Source: Pseudomonadota bacterium (GTDB lineage Bacteria; Verrucomicrobiota; Verrucomicrobiia; Chthoniobacterales; UBA6821). From it: a stretch of DNA of 9,600 nucleotides. Location: positions 1-9,600 of the forward strand of contig RFPR01000076.1 in NCBI GenBank assembly GCA_009928265.1, read 5' to 3'. Below, piece after piece: positions 1 through 6,489 of this stretch. The notes below the pieces were generated by a model. It saw nothing but the letters and a program-made list of their open reading frames with translations. It searched no databases and was not told the DNA's origin. The translations under genes and the position numbers were made by a program. Within the stretch, counting starts at the first letter, position 1, and each line of letters opens with the position of its first letter.

Positions 1-42
1 CCTGTCGTTGCTCCGCCACAGCAGGGTCAGCCCACACCATGA
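1..42 (+). CDS. 3' end of an unknown upstream gene (Pro/Gln-rich C-terminus)
   Basis: Frame 1 is open from the window edge and reads PVVAPPQQGQPTP before a TGA at 40-42. That TGA shares four bases (ATGA) with the start codon of the gspD-like gene, the typical arrangement of translationally coupled operon genes. Only 13 residues are visible, so the product cannot be named. Position just before gspD would suit gspC or another secretion-system component, but this is inference from operon order in other bacteria. The Pro/Gln-rich tail itself carries no diagnostic motif. It could also be a chance open frame, as 14 codons is short. Confidence 0.5.
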   Translation, partial: PVVAPPQQGQPTP

Positions 43-2270
43 ACCTCCCAACTTTTCCCTCAGCGATTCCACTAGCTGTTCTTCTCTTCATTGTCCTCGT
101 GAGCCCGTCCAGGGGTCAAGATACCTCAGTTACACCGGCCCAGCAGACGACAGCTCCAGCCACCGAAAATGTCTCGATGCAGTTTCCTCATGCATCGGTT
201 CTAGACATCCTCTCCTTCTACGAAAAGCTGACCGGGAAGCGGATCATCCGGGACTCCAACCTCCAGGGACCCGAGATCTCCATCATGGTGACCGATCAGA
301 TCCCTCGTGGTGAGGCGGTCTCGCTCATCGAAAGCTCCCTGCTGCTCAATGGATACACCTTCGTCCCGGTCGACTCGAAGACCGTCAAGATTCTCGGCCC
401 CAGCCGTCCTCCCCGTAGCGAAGGCCTGCCCCTCTACCGTGAGGAATCCCAGCTACCCGCCGATGGAGACAAGATCGTCAGCTTCTACAAACCGCTGAAG
501 TTCCTCTCCCCTCAGGAAGCCATCTCGATCCTGCAAGGCGTGGTGCAGTTGAATGCCTACGGATCGCTTGTTGCTATCCCCAACACCTCTGCACTGGTGA
601 TCACCGACAAGACACCGATCATCCGCAAGGCTCTCGCCCTTCTCGAAGTTGTTGATCATGAGCCAAGTCAGATCATCACGGAATTTATTCCCCTCCAGCG
701 GGCCAATGCAGAAAAAGTCGTGGAGACACTCGGTCAGATGTTCGGAAGCGTAGGCTCGGGCGGAGGCGGCGCCCCACCACCGCAGGGACAAGGCCAGCAA
801 GGAGCAGTTGTTTCCGGTGGGGGGGAGGCACACCTCCTGAGCGGCAAGGCTCAATTCATCGCTGACAAGAGAACAAACCGGCTCCTGGTCGTGGTCAGGG
901 CCGAGAACTACAAATACCTCCGCGAACTCATCGCAAAGCTGGACCAACCGGTTGAGTCGGACCAACCACTGGTACGCCCCCTGAATTATCTCCCCGTCTC
1001 GGATGTCTTCCCGGTGCTGGTGGATCTCCTCAAGGGGAAGGATGACGCAACAAATTCTGCCACCGCCTCTCAAACGACCCAGCAAACCCAGCAGCAGCAG
1101 AACCAGAATCAGTCAGGATCCACGACAACCCAGTCCCAAACAGGAACCATTGCGAACTCCCCCGACAAACTCTCCGAAGTAGCCAAGGACAATCCACCGC
1201 AGTCAGCACGCGTCGGCTCCACTAGCATTGTAGCAGACCCCGGCGCCAACAGCATCATCATCTACGGCCCCCCTGAGTCGAAGACCAAGGCCGGACAGAT
1301 CATCAATCTTCTAGATCAACGACCAAAACAGGTCTATCTGGCCGCCGTGATCGGCCAACTCCAGCTCACCGAGGGAATCGACTACGGCGCCACTTGGTTT
1401 GCCAATATCAACACTGGAGGCAGTAACAACCTGATCGGGGCAGCCGTTAACAACTCGTTTGCCAACTCGCTCAACAGCCTTGTGGCCAATGGCCTCTCCA
1501 ATGCGATCAGCAGTTTTCCGGCCTCCCTGACTGGACTCACCGTCTACGGAACCGTCGCCCAAGGCATCAGCACCTACGCCCGTTTCCTTGAAACCACCGG
1601 AAAGTTCCGCACCCTCTCGCGACCGGTTGTCTACACCAGCAACAACAAGAAAGCCACGATCTTCAATGGCCAGAATGTCCCGATCCCAGGCACCAGCACC
1701 TACAATACTGTGGGCGCCGTTGGAACAAATTCCCTCAACAATGTCACCTCCACGGTCCAGTACCAGCCCGTCGTCCTAAAACTCGAGATCATACCTCTTA
1801 TTAACTCTGACAAGGAGGTCAACCTTATCATCGCCCAGCACAACGACAAACTCGGGGATTACGTGAATGTGGGAGGCAATCAGGTTCCGAATATCCTCAC
1901 ACAAGAACTCACCACCACGGTGCGCGTCCCTAATGGATCGACCATTGTTCTGGGAGGACTCATCACGGATGACAAGACGGTCGATGAACAGGGCATCCCC
2001 TTTCTGAATCGGATCCCGATCGTCGGAGCCCTTGCCGGAGGACGCTCCAACAAGGTTAGGAAGCGCAGCGAACTCGTGATCATGATCCAGCCGATCGTAG
2101 TCGACTCCAACGACGTCATGGAAAAGGCCAGCCGTGCTGAGGGAGGGGAATCTGATCTTGGACGTCGTGCGGAGGCCCTCAAAAACAAACTCACGCCGAC
2201 TCCTACTCCAGTTCAGAAAAAGCCCTGGTTCAAAAAGGTGTTCGAACCCAAGAAGCTTGAGAATTTCTAA
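39..2270 (+). CDS. gspD: Type II secretion system secretin GspD
   Basis: Outer-membrane ring-forming secretin, the exit gate of a type II secretion system (743 aa; family members are commonly 600-750). Residues 10-26 form a hydrophobic signal peptide with probable cleavage near SRG-QD; there is no lipobox Cys, and the n-region oddly lacks Lys/Arg. Approximate layout: N0 at 44-120, N1 at 145-205, N2 at 212-302 with a Gly/Pro/Gln insertion at 238-262, N3 at 310-425 with a Gln/Thr/Ser/Asn-rich insertion at about 335-395, and the secretin barrel at about 430-690. The barrel carries the family signatures VPNGSTIVLGG (630-640) and, shortly after, a GIPFLNRIPIVGALAGG-type motif. A basic tail with TPTPTP follows. 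The ATG at 39 overlaps the upstream stop and has only a weak AGGG ahead of it. It lies 15 bases before gspE. A secretin of a type IV pilus (PilQ) is less likely given the N0-N3 arrangement and the neighbour. Confidence 0.93.
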   Translation: MNLPTFPSAIPLAVLLFIVLVSPSRGQDTSVTPAQQTTAPATENVSMQFPHASVLDILSFYEKLTGKRIIRDSNLQGPEISIMVTDQIPRGEAVSLIESSLLLNGYTFVPVDSKTVKILGPSRPPRSEGLPLYREESQLPADGDKIVSFYKPLKFLSPQEAISILQGVVQLNAYGSLVAIPNTSALVITDKTPIIRKALALLEVVDHEPSQIITEFIPLQRANAEKVVETLGQMFGSVGSGGGGAPPPQGQGQQGAVVSGGGEAHLLSGKAQFIADKRTNRLLVVVRAENYKYLRELIAKLDQPVESDQPLVRPLNYLPVSDVFPVLVDLLKGKDDATNSATASQTTQQTQQQQNQNQSGSTTTQSQTGTIANSPDKLSEVAKDNPPQSARVGSTSIVADPGANSIIIYGPPESKTKAGQIINLLDQRPKQVYLAAVIGQLQLTEGIDYGATWFANINTGGSNNLIGAAVNNSFANSLNSLVANGLSNAISSFPASLTGLTVYGTVAQGISTYARFLETTGKFRTLSRPVVYTSNNKKATIFNGQNVPIPGTSTYNTVGAVGTNSLNNVTSTVQYQPVVLKLEIIPLINSDKEVNLIIAQHNDKLGDYVNVGGNQVPNILTQELTTTVRVPNGSTIVLGGLITDDKTVDEQGIPFLNRIPIVGALAGGRSNKVRKRSELVIMIQPIVVDSNDVMEKASRAEGGESDLGRRAEALKNKLTPTPTPVQKKPWFKKVFEPKKLENF

Positions 2271-2285
2271 AGATCCTCAAACTCG

Positions 2286-4043
2286 ATGAGCGTTCCAGAT
2301 CCCATGCCGTCTGGAGCGGGAAGTGATCTCTTCACTCTGCTCCTGCGTGCGGCAACTTTGGCAGGCTGCCAAGAAGAGGCTCCAATCAAGGAAGCGATGA
2401 CCCGGGCGGCTTTTGCCCAGCAGTCCCTTGTCGCCGCGGTCCTCACTACGGGACTTGTTCCCGAAAACGATTTCCTTTCCACCCTCGCCCGGCAACTCGA
2501 TCTCCCCTGGCGGAACGAGGATGAAATCAGCACCCCTGAAAACCTCCGCCAACTGTTTCCTGCACGACTAGCCCTGGGATTCCAGATCCTCCCGGAGGTA
2601 TTCCCTGATAAAGATGGGAAAGATGGTGAAGCGGAAAAACTCCGTATTCTTATCTGGGATCCCTTTGACCATGCCGCCTGGCAGGCCCTCGCACACCATC
2701 ACACAGGGCCCGTGGAGCTGGTGATGACCACACGCCGCCGCCTGATTGAGGCGGTGAAGGCTGCCTATGGAGTTGGCGCTGAAACCTTTGAGGAACTGCT
2801 TGAGGGACGCGACGAGGAGATTCAGACACAGCGTGAAGAGGTGAATGTCCTCGATGACGAGGATCCCGAGGCATCGGTCATGAAATTCGTGAACCAAATC
2901 CTGCGCGAGGGTCTGCAGCAGGGTGCCACTGATATCCATTTCGAGCCTCTCGGCCATGATCTGCGCATCCGCTACCGGATCGACGGGGTTCTGCATGAGG
3001 CACCGGTTCCGCCGAAAATCAGGCTCCTACAGGACTCGGTTACATCCCGCCTGAAAATCATGGCCTCGCTCGACATCGCCGAGCGCCGCCTCCCCCAGGA
3101 CGGCCGCATCGCCCTTGAACACAAAGGCCGCCCGATCGACGTGCGTGTAGCGACGATTCCGTGCGTCCACGGGGAGAACGTGAGCCTCCGACTCCTCGGA
3201 GCAGAGCGTTTTGACTTTGCCCGCCTGGGACTGGAACCCTCGGTCGAAAAGACCATCCGTTCACTGATAGCCATGCCCAATGGCATCGTCCTCGTCACCG
3301 GTCCGACGGGATGCGGCAAGAGCACTTCTCTCTACACTTTTCTCAGTTCGCTGAACGTGACTGAACGGCGTATCGTGACGATCGAGGATCCTGTTGAACA
3401 CAAAATCGACGGCGTTATCCAGATCGCTGTGAAGCCCGAGATCGATCTGACCTTCGCCAATGCGCTCCGCAGCATCTTACGTGGCGATCCCAATGTCGTG
3501 ATGATCGGTGAGATGCGTGACCGGGAGACCGTGGAGATCGCCATCCGTGCGGCCCAGACGGGTCACCTTGTCTTTAGCACGCTTCACACCAATGATGCCG
3601 TTGGGGGTATCACGCGACTTCTCGACATGGGGGTCGAACCCTTCCTTGTGGGATCCTCCGTGCGCGCCTTTCTGGCCCAGCGGCTTGTGCGCAAACTCTG
3701 TCCACACTGCTCCAAACCAAGCGAGATGACACGTCAGGAACTCGAGGCGATCGGGTTTCCAATGGAACTCGCAGAGGGCCTTCGCCAACCCGCCGGCTGC
3801 CAGCACTGCCGCCAGAGCGGCTATGCAGGACGACTCGCCATCATGGAGATTTGTCTCATGACCCCAATCCTTCAGGATTTCATCCAAAGGCGTGCCACCG
3901 GCACGGAGCTTGCTGAACAGGCAGCGCGCGATGGCATGATGCCCCTTCGACGTGACGGGTGGCGGAAAGCCTCGATGGGCCTCACCTCAGTTGAGGAAGT
4001 CCTGCGCGTCACGGCCAGTGACCTCGCCGTTGTAGATGAATAG
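2286..4043 (+). CDS. gspE: Type II secretion ATPase GspE (PulE/PilB-type)
   Basis: Cytoplasmic hexameric ATPase that powers pseudopilus assembly in type II secretion (585 aa). An N-terminal GspE/MshE-like domain (about 70-170) is followed by the catalytic core. Visible motifs: Walker A GPTGCGKST (339-347, with K345), Asp box IEDPVE (366-371), Walker B VVMIGE (404-409, with E409), His box GHLVFSTLHTND (426-437), and a zinc-binding tetracysteine CPHC (472-475) plus CQHC (505-508) followed by the usual SGYAGR. All catalytic elements are intact. The Walker A has Cys-Gly-Lys-Ser where many GspE proteins have Ser-Gly-Lys-Thr, a tolerated variant. It follows gspD by 15 bases, so it is surely in the same operon, yet no gspF or pseudopilin gene comes after it. 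PilB of a type IV pilus is the main alternative; the adjacent secretin favours GspE. No Shine-Dalgarno motif precedes the ATG. Confidence 0.92.
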   Translation: MSVPDPMPSGAGSDLFTLLLRAATLAGCQEEAPIKEAMTRAAFAQQSLVAAVLTTGLVPENDFLSTLARQLDLPWRNEDEISTPENLRQLFPARLALGFQILPEVFPDKDGKDGEAEKLRILIWDPFDHAAWQALAHHHTGPVELVMTTRRRLIEAVKAAYGVGAETFEELLEGRDEEIQTQREEVNVLDDEDPEASVMKFVNQILREGLQQGATDIHFEPLGHDLRIRYRIDGVLHEAPVPPKIRLLQDSVTSRLKIMASLDIAERRLPQDGRIALEHKGRPIDVRVATIPCVHGENVSLRLLGAERFDFARLGLEPSVEKTIRSLIAMPNGIVLVTGPTGCGKSTSLYTFLSSLNVTERRIVTIEDPVEHKIDGVIQIAVKPEIDLTFANALRSILRGDPNVVMIGEMRDRETVEIAIRAAQTGHLVFSTLHTNDAVGGITRLLDMGVEPFLVGSSVRAFLAQRLVRKLCPHCSKPSEMTRQELEAIGFPMELAEGLRQPAGCQHCRQSGYAGRLAIMEICLMTPILQDFIQRRATGTELAEQAARDGMMPLRRDGWRKASMGLTSVEEVLRVTASDLAVVDE

Positions 4044-4057
4044 ATTGGGAGCTAGAA

Positions 4058-4109
4058 GATGGGAGATCGGGGTGCTTACCCCCCTATTACTTTTTCCCGA
4101 TCACCCATC
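4058..4109. terminator. Inverted repeat and nested hairpin between convergent gspE and the binding-protein gene
   Basis: Arms at 4058-4071 (GATGGGAGATCGGG) and 4096-4109 (CCCGATCACCCATC) are complementary over 14 bases with one mismatch, around a 24-base loop. Nested and partly overlapping is a perfect 5-bp hairpin GGGGT-GCTT-ACCCC (4069-4082), followed by a T-run at 4091-4095 on the plus strand. The element begins 15 bases after the gspE stop and its right arm overlaps the stop codon of the convergent gene at 4108. It probably ends transcription of gspDE and may work in both directions. The two foldings exclude each other. The U-tract is not directly at the stem base, so efficiency is uncertain. 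Confidence 0.5.
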
Positions 4110-5229
4110 AAGGGGCGATAGTCTCGACGTAGGAGAACTTGCCATCCTTCACCTGCAGGATAACGGCTGGTTTGTTCGGATTGCGGTGGGCGTCGAGGGT
4201 GATCTTTCCAGTAACGCCGTCAAAGTCCTTGGTGGCCGCAAGCGCGGCGGTGACCTTGGCGGGATCGGTCGTGCCGGCGCGCTTCATGGCATCGGCGAGG
4301 AGCTTGAGCGAATCGTAACCGAGGGCGACCATCGCATCGGGATCGGTGTTGTATTTCGCACGATAGGCCTTCACAAACTCAACCACCTTTGGGTTGGTGC
4401 TCTGGTTGGAAAAGTGATTGGAGAAATAGCACCCCTCCACGGCGGGGCCTCCAACGGCTACGAGCTCAGGAGAATCCCACCCGTCGCCACCGATGAAGGG
4501 AACCGTAATGCCGAGTTGGCGCGCCTGGCGGATGATGAGAGGGGCCTCGGTGTAGTAAGCGGGCAGGAAGATGATATCGGGGGTGTCAGCCTTCACGGCT
4601 GTGAGTTGGGCACTAAAGTCCTTGTCGCCGCCGCTGTAGCTCTGCTGGCCCGTGATCACTCCCCCCTCCTTCAAAAACTCCTCCTTGAAGCTCTTGGCGA
4701 GACCGAGACTGTAGTCCTTGGAAACATCAGTGAGGACGGCTGCCTTCTTCGCGCCGAGCTTGCGGGCAAACTTCGCGCAAACCGTACCCTGAAAGGGATC
4801 GATGAAACAGACGCGAAAGATGTGGTCGCCCGCCTCGGTGACCTTCTCGTTGGTGGAGGCCGGGGTGATCATCGGAATCCCGCTTCGCTGGGCGATCGGG
4901 GCGGCCTCGAGCGACCTACCCGAGGCGACCTCGCCGATCAGGGCGACAACCTTGTTGCGGGTAATGAGTTCACGGACCGCCGTGGAGGTCTCGCCAGGCT
5001 TGGACTGGTTGTCCTTGGTGATGAGTCGGAGCGGTTGGCCGAATACTCCTCCGGCGGCATTGACCTCATCCAGGGCAAGACGCACCCCGTTGTCGGTGCT
5101 CTGGCCGAAGGTGGCTTGGGCGCCGGTCAGCGATCCGAACTGACCCACAGGAATACCGACTTCCTGCTTCTTGGAGCAGGAGGCGAGGACGAACAAAAAC
5201 GGAATAAGGAGGACAGTGCGGCGGATCAT
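4108..5229 (-). CDS. Branched-chain amino acid-type ABC transporter substrate-binding lipoprotein
   Basis: Periplasmic type I binding protein of the Leu/Ile/Val (LivJ/LivK, Peripla_BP_6) family, 373 aa, the usual length. Residues 1-18 are a lipoprotein signal with lipobox LASC and lipidated Cys18. The mature protein starts IPVGQFGSLTGAQATFGQ, typical of this family, and continues with VNAAGGVFGQPLRLITKDNQ, a VVALIGEVASG segment and IPMITPASTN, all characteristic first-lobe motifs. The ligand could be Leu/Ile/Val, another amino acid, an amide or urea; sequence reading alone does not settle it. No permease (livH/livM) or ATPase (livG/livF) gene is present in the window, so it is an orphan receptor here. 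It lies 59 bases downstream of nuoA on the same strand with no obvious terminator between them, so read-through is plausible. It converges with gspE. Confidence 0.9.
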   Translation of the reverse strand: MIRRTVLLIPFLFVLASCSKKQEVGIPVGQFGSLTGAQATFGQSTDNGVRLALDEVNAAGGVFGQPLRLITKDNQSKPGETSTAVRELITRNKVVALIGEVASGRSLEAAPIAQRSGIPMITPASTNEKVTEAGDHIFRVCFIDPFQGTVCAKFARKLGAKKAAVLTDVSKDYSLGLAKSFKEEFLKEGGVITGQQSYSGGDKDFSAQLTAVKADTPDIIFLPAYYTEAPLIIRQARQLGITVPFIGGDGWDSPELVAVGGPAVEGCYFSNHFSNQSTNPKVVEFVKAYRAKYNTDPDAMVALGYDSLKLLADAMKRAGTTDPAKVTAALAATKDFDGVTGKITLDAHRNPNKPAVILQVKDGKFSYVETIAP

Positions 5230-5288
5230 GTCGCGAGTATTCCCGCACTCAACAAGCTCTGCAAGCCCACCCTATCCTACCACAGGCT

Positions 5289-5672
5289 TTACTTGGACCA
5301 ATCAAGAGCGCCCTTCCTGATCGCGTAAAGATATCCCGCAAAGAGGATGGCCGTGAAAGTCGCCAGCACGCCGAGGATTTCGACCCCGTATTGCTGAAGA
5401 TACTCGCGGTAGACGACGGACCAAGGGTAGAGGAAGACAATTTCGATATCGAAGAGGATGAAGAGCATCGCCACCAGATAGAACTTCACGCTGAAACGCG
5501 GCTGGGGGCCGGGTTCGGGCAGCATGCCGCACTCGTAGGGAACGTTCTTTACGCCTGTGGCGCGACCGACTCGGCCAAGCAAAAGACTACCGACCCAAGT
5601 GGTCAGAGCGAATCCGACTCCTGAAACGATATGAATCAGAAGCGAGGCGTAAGGAGCAAGGGAGTGGTCCAT
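5289..5672 (-). CDS. nuoA: NADH-quinone oxidoreductase subunit A (NuoA)
   Basis: Small membrane subunit of respiratory complex I (127 aa, normal length), part of the region joining the quinone site to the proton-pumping arm. Three membrane segments are visible at about 8-32, 63-83 and 97-117. The family signature is complete: YECG (46-49), PRFSVKFYLVAMLF (58-71), and FDIEIVFLYPW (74-84) with the conserved acidic residues Asp75 and Glu77. What is odd is the context: nuoB, which normally follows directly, is absent, and downstream lies a binding-protein gene instead. The gene is therefore separated from the rest of the complex I operon, or is a second copy. The start ATG at 5672 has no Shine-Dalgarno sequence. 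Identity is very secure because the motif is highly conserved. Confidence 0.95.
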   Translation of the reverse strand: MDHSLAPYASLLIHIVSGVGFALTTWVGSLLLGRVGRATGVKNVPYECGMLPEPGPQPRFSVKFYLVAMLFILFDIEIVFLYPWSVVYREYLQQYGVEILGVLATFTAILFAGYLYAIRKGALDWSK

Positions 5673-5698
5673 GAAGAAATTCGGAACGGTTAAGGGCT

Positions 5699-5715
5699 AA
5701 GGATTCCTGATCCTT
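5699..5715. repeat. Perfect inverted repeat in the nuoA leader
   Basis: AAGGAT-TCCTG-ATCCTT: 6-base arms are perfectly complementary around a 5-base spacer, 27 to 43 bases upstream of the nuoA start codon. A palindrome CCCGCGGG lies just beyond at 5725-5732. Either could be an operator or leader hairpin for nuoA, but short palindromes of this size also occur by chance. No convincing -35/-10 pair was found between 5673 and 5754 on the minus strand. Confidence 0.25.
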
Positions 5716-5754
5716 GACGAAAAACCCGCGGGATGGAAAGCCGATTATCAGAAA

Positions 5755-5770
5755 GGCAGAGGACTCTGCC
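5755..5770 (-). terminator. Hairpin after the histone-like gene, probable terminator
   Basis: Read on the minus strand, ten bases after the TAG stop of the histone-like gene, GGCAGA-GTCC-TCTGCC forms a 6-bp GC-rich stem with a 4-base loop, followed by TTTCT. This fits a weak rho-independent terminator separating that gene from nuoA. The U-tract is short, so partial read-through into nuoA is possible. Confidence 0.5.
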
Positions 5771-5780
5771 GATCCTCAAA

Positions 5781-6287
5781 CTACTTCTTCTTGGCAGCTT
5801 TGGCCGCAGGCTTCTTGGCGGGTGCCTTTTTGACAACGACCTTGGCAACCTTCTTCACTGCGGCCTTCTTGGCAGGGGCGGCTTTCGGAGCTTTAGGAGC
5901 TTTGCCCACAGGTGCCTTAGCTGCAGTCTTACTAACCGCAGGCTTTTTGGCAGGGGCGGGTTTCTTCTCAGCAGGTGCAGAAACGGGCGTCGGTGGCACG
6001 AAAGGTTCCTCCGGAGCGATCGCATTGGCGAGGGAAGCGAGGCCCTTGTACTTCTTGCCGTTCTTCTTAACCATGTTCCGCGAAACAAGATGCTGGAGCT
6101 TCTCGTAAGCTCGGAGGCGGAGCATCTCCTCGCCACCGCTGGCGGCGTTCCTCTTCTTGAGTCGGTCGTAAACGACGTCGAAGAGCTGTTTGAACTCGAA
6201 AGAAGCCCCCTTTTTCATCAGGACGGAAACAAGTTCCTCGGTGACCAGATCGGGGAGTCTGCGGGAGAAGGCGCTTTTACGTTGCAT
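5781..6287 (-). CDS. Small protein with winged-helix-like domain and linker-histone-like K/A/P tail
   Basis: 168 aa, not assigned to a named family. Residues 8-85 look globular: three probable helices (11-26, 30-46, 52-71) followed by a short Lys-rich hairpin (MVKKNGKKYKGL, 72-83), the pattern expected of a winged-helix DNA-binding fold. A short Pro-rich hinge (91-105) leads to a disordered tail at 106-168 in which I count 22 Lys, 21 Ala, 9 Pro and 7 Val in 63 residues, with one acidic residue. This tail resembles that of eukaryotic histone H1 and of bacterial H1-like proteins, so a nucleoid-compacting or general DNA-binding role is inferred. It probably has its own promoter in the AT-rich region upstream and a terminator hairpin directly downstream. 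Start ATG at 6287 has only a weak AGG upstream. The fold assignment is by eye and unproven; an RNA-binding role is an alternative. Confidence 0.8.
   Translation of the reverse strand: MQRKSAFSRRLPDLVTEELVSVLMKKGASFEFKQLFDVVYDRLKKRNAASGGEEMLRLRAYEKLQHLVSRNMVKKNGKKYKGLASLANAIAPEEPFVPPTPVSAPAEKKPAPAKKPAVSKTAAKAPVGKAPKAPKAAPAKKAAVKKVAKVVVKKAPAKKPAAKAAKKK
5869..5959. repeat. Repeated 13-base unit in the Lys/Ala/Pro tail
   Basis: TTGGCAGGGGCGG occurs exactly at 5869-5881 and again at 5947-5959, 78 bases (26 codons) apart, inside the region coding the PAKK-type tail repeats. Many looser copies of TTCTTGGC surround them. Such internal repeats commonly let basic tails lengthen or shorten in frame by recombination or slippage. 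Confidence 0.5.
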
Positions 6288-6489
6288 GGCAATTCAGCCT
6301 TTCTATCTAGCAATTGACTGATCTTTTGTCACATAAAAAATATCACCCCCCTGATAATGAGTCACTTATGGGATGATTAATGAGGATGTTACAAAACTCA
6401 TTCAGTCGCACCGTACCCATGGATTGACTTCAGAAAACCGGACACCCATTCTGTTTCCATCGCTCCCATCCCCCGGGGATCGTCTGACG
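6288..6489. promoter_or_regulatory. AT-rich divergent intergenic region, probable promoters for both sides
   Basis: About 200 bases separate the leftward histone-like gene and the rightward phosphatase-SHMT gene; 6300-6410 is clearly more AT-rich than the surrounding genes. Plus-strand candidates are a -35-like TTGACT at 6314-6319 with an AAATAT at 6338-6343 (18-base spacing), and a -10-like GATAAT at 6353-6358 without a well-placed -35 partner (TTGTCA at 6326-6331 is 21 bases away). The partial palindrome ATAATGAGTCACTTAT at 6354-6369, centred on TGAGTCA, could be an operator. An in-frame ATG at 6373 would add 39 residues with no phosphatase homology, so I treat 6373-6489 as leader. No riboswitch was recognised. 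Confidence 0.4.

Noticed and set aside
453..1085. Minus-strand open frame of 210 codons inside gspD
   Set aside because: It lies antisense to the N-domains of a secure secretin and has no start context or recognisable domain.
5230..5288. Possible minus-strand promoter for the binding protein (TTGCAG, 17 bases, AATACT)
   Set aside because: The -35 matches only three of six positions and the spacing would put the transcription start almost on the ATG; read-through from nuoA is equally plausible.
4036..5328. Long plus-strand open frame (430 codons) opposite the binding-protein gene
   Set aside because: It is antisense to a clear LivK-family gene with lipobox and full family motifs; its translation is Gly/Leu/Asp/Arg-rich with no recognisable domain, as expected of a shadow frame in GC-rich DNA.
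2272..5782. 12-base exact match GATCCTCAAACT at 2272-2283 and 5771-5782
   Set aside because: In a 9.6-kb window a few 12-base matches are expected by chance; the two sites have unrelated positions (between gspD and gspE, and at the end of the histone-like gene on the other strand).
6373..6489. Upstream start adding 39 residues to the phosphatase-SHMT protein
   Set aside because: The extension has no similarity to the phosphatase fold, which begins cleanly at MKTILFVCTGN (6490) with a GGGGA upstream; kept only as an alternative.
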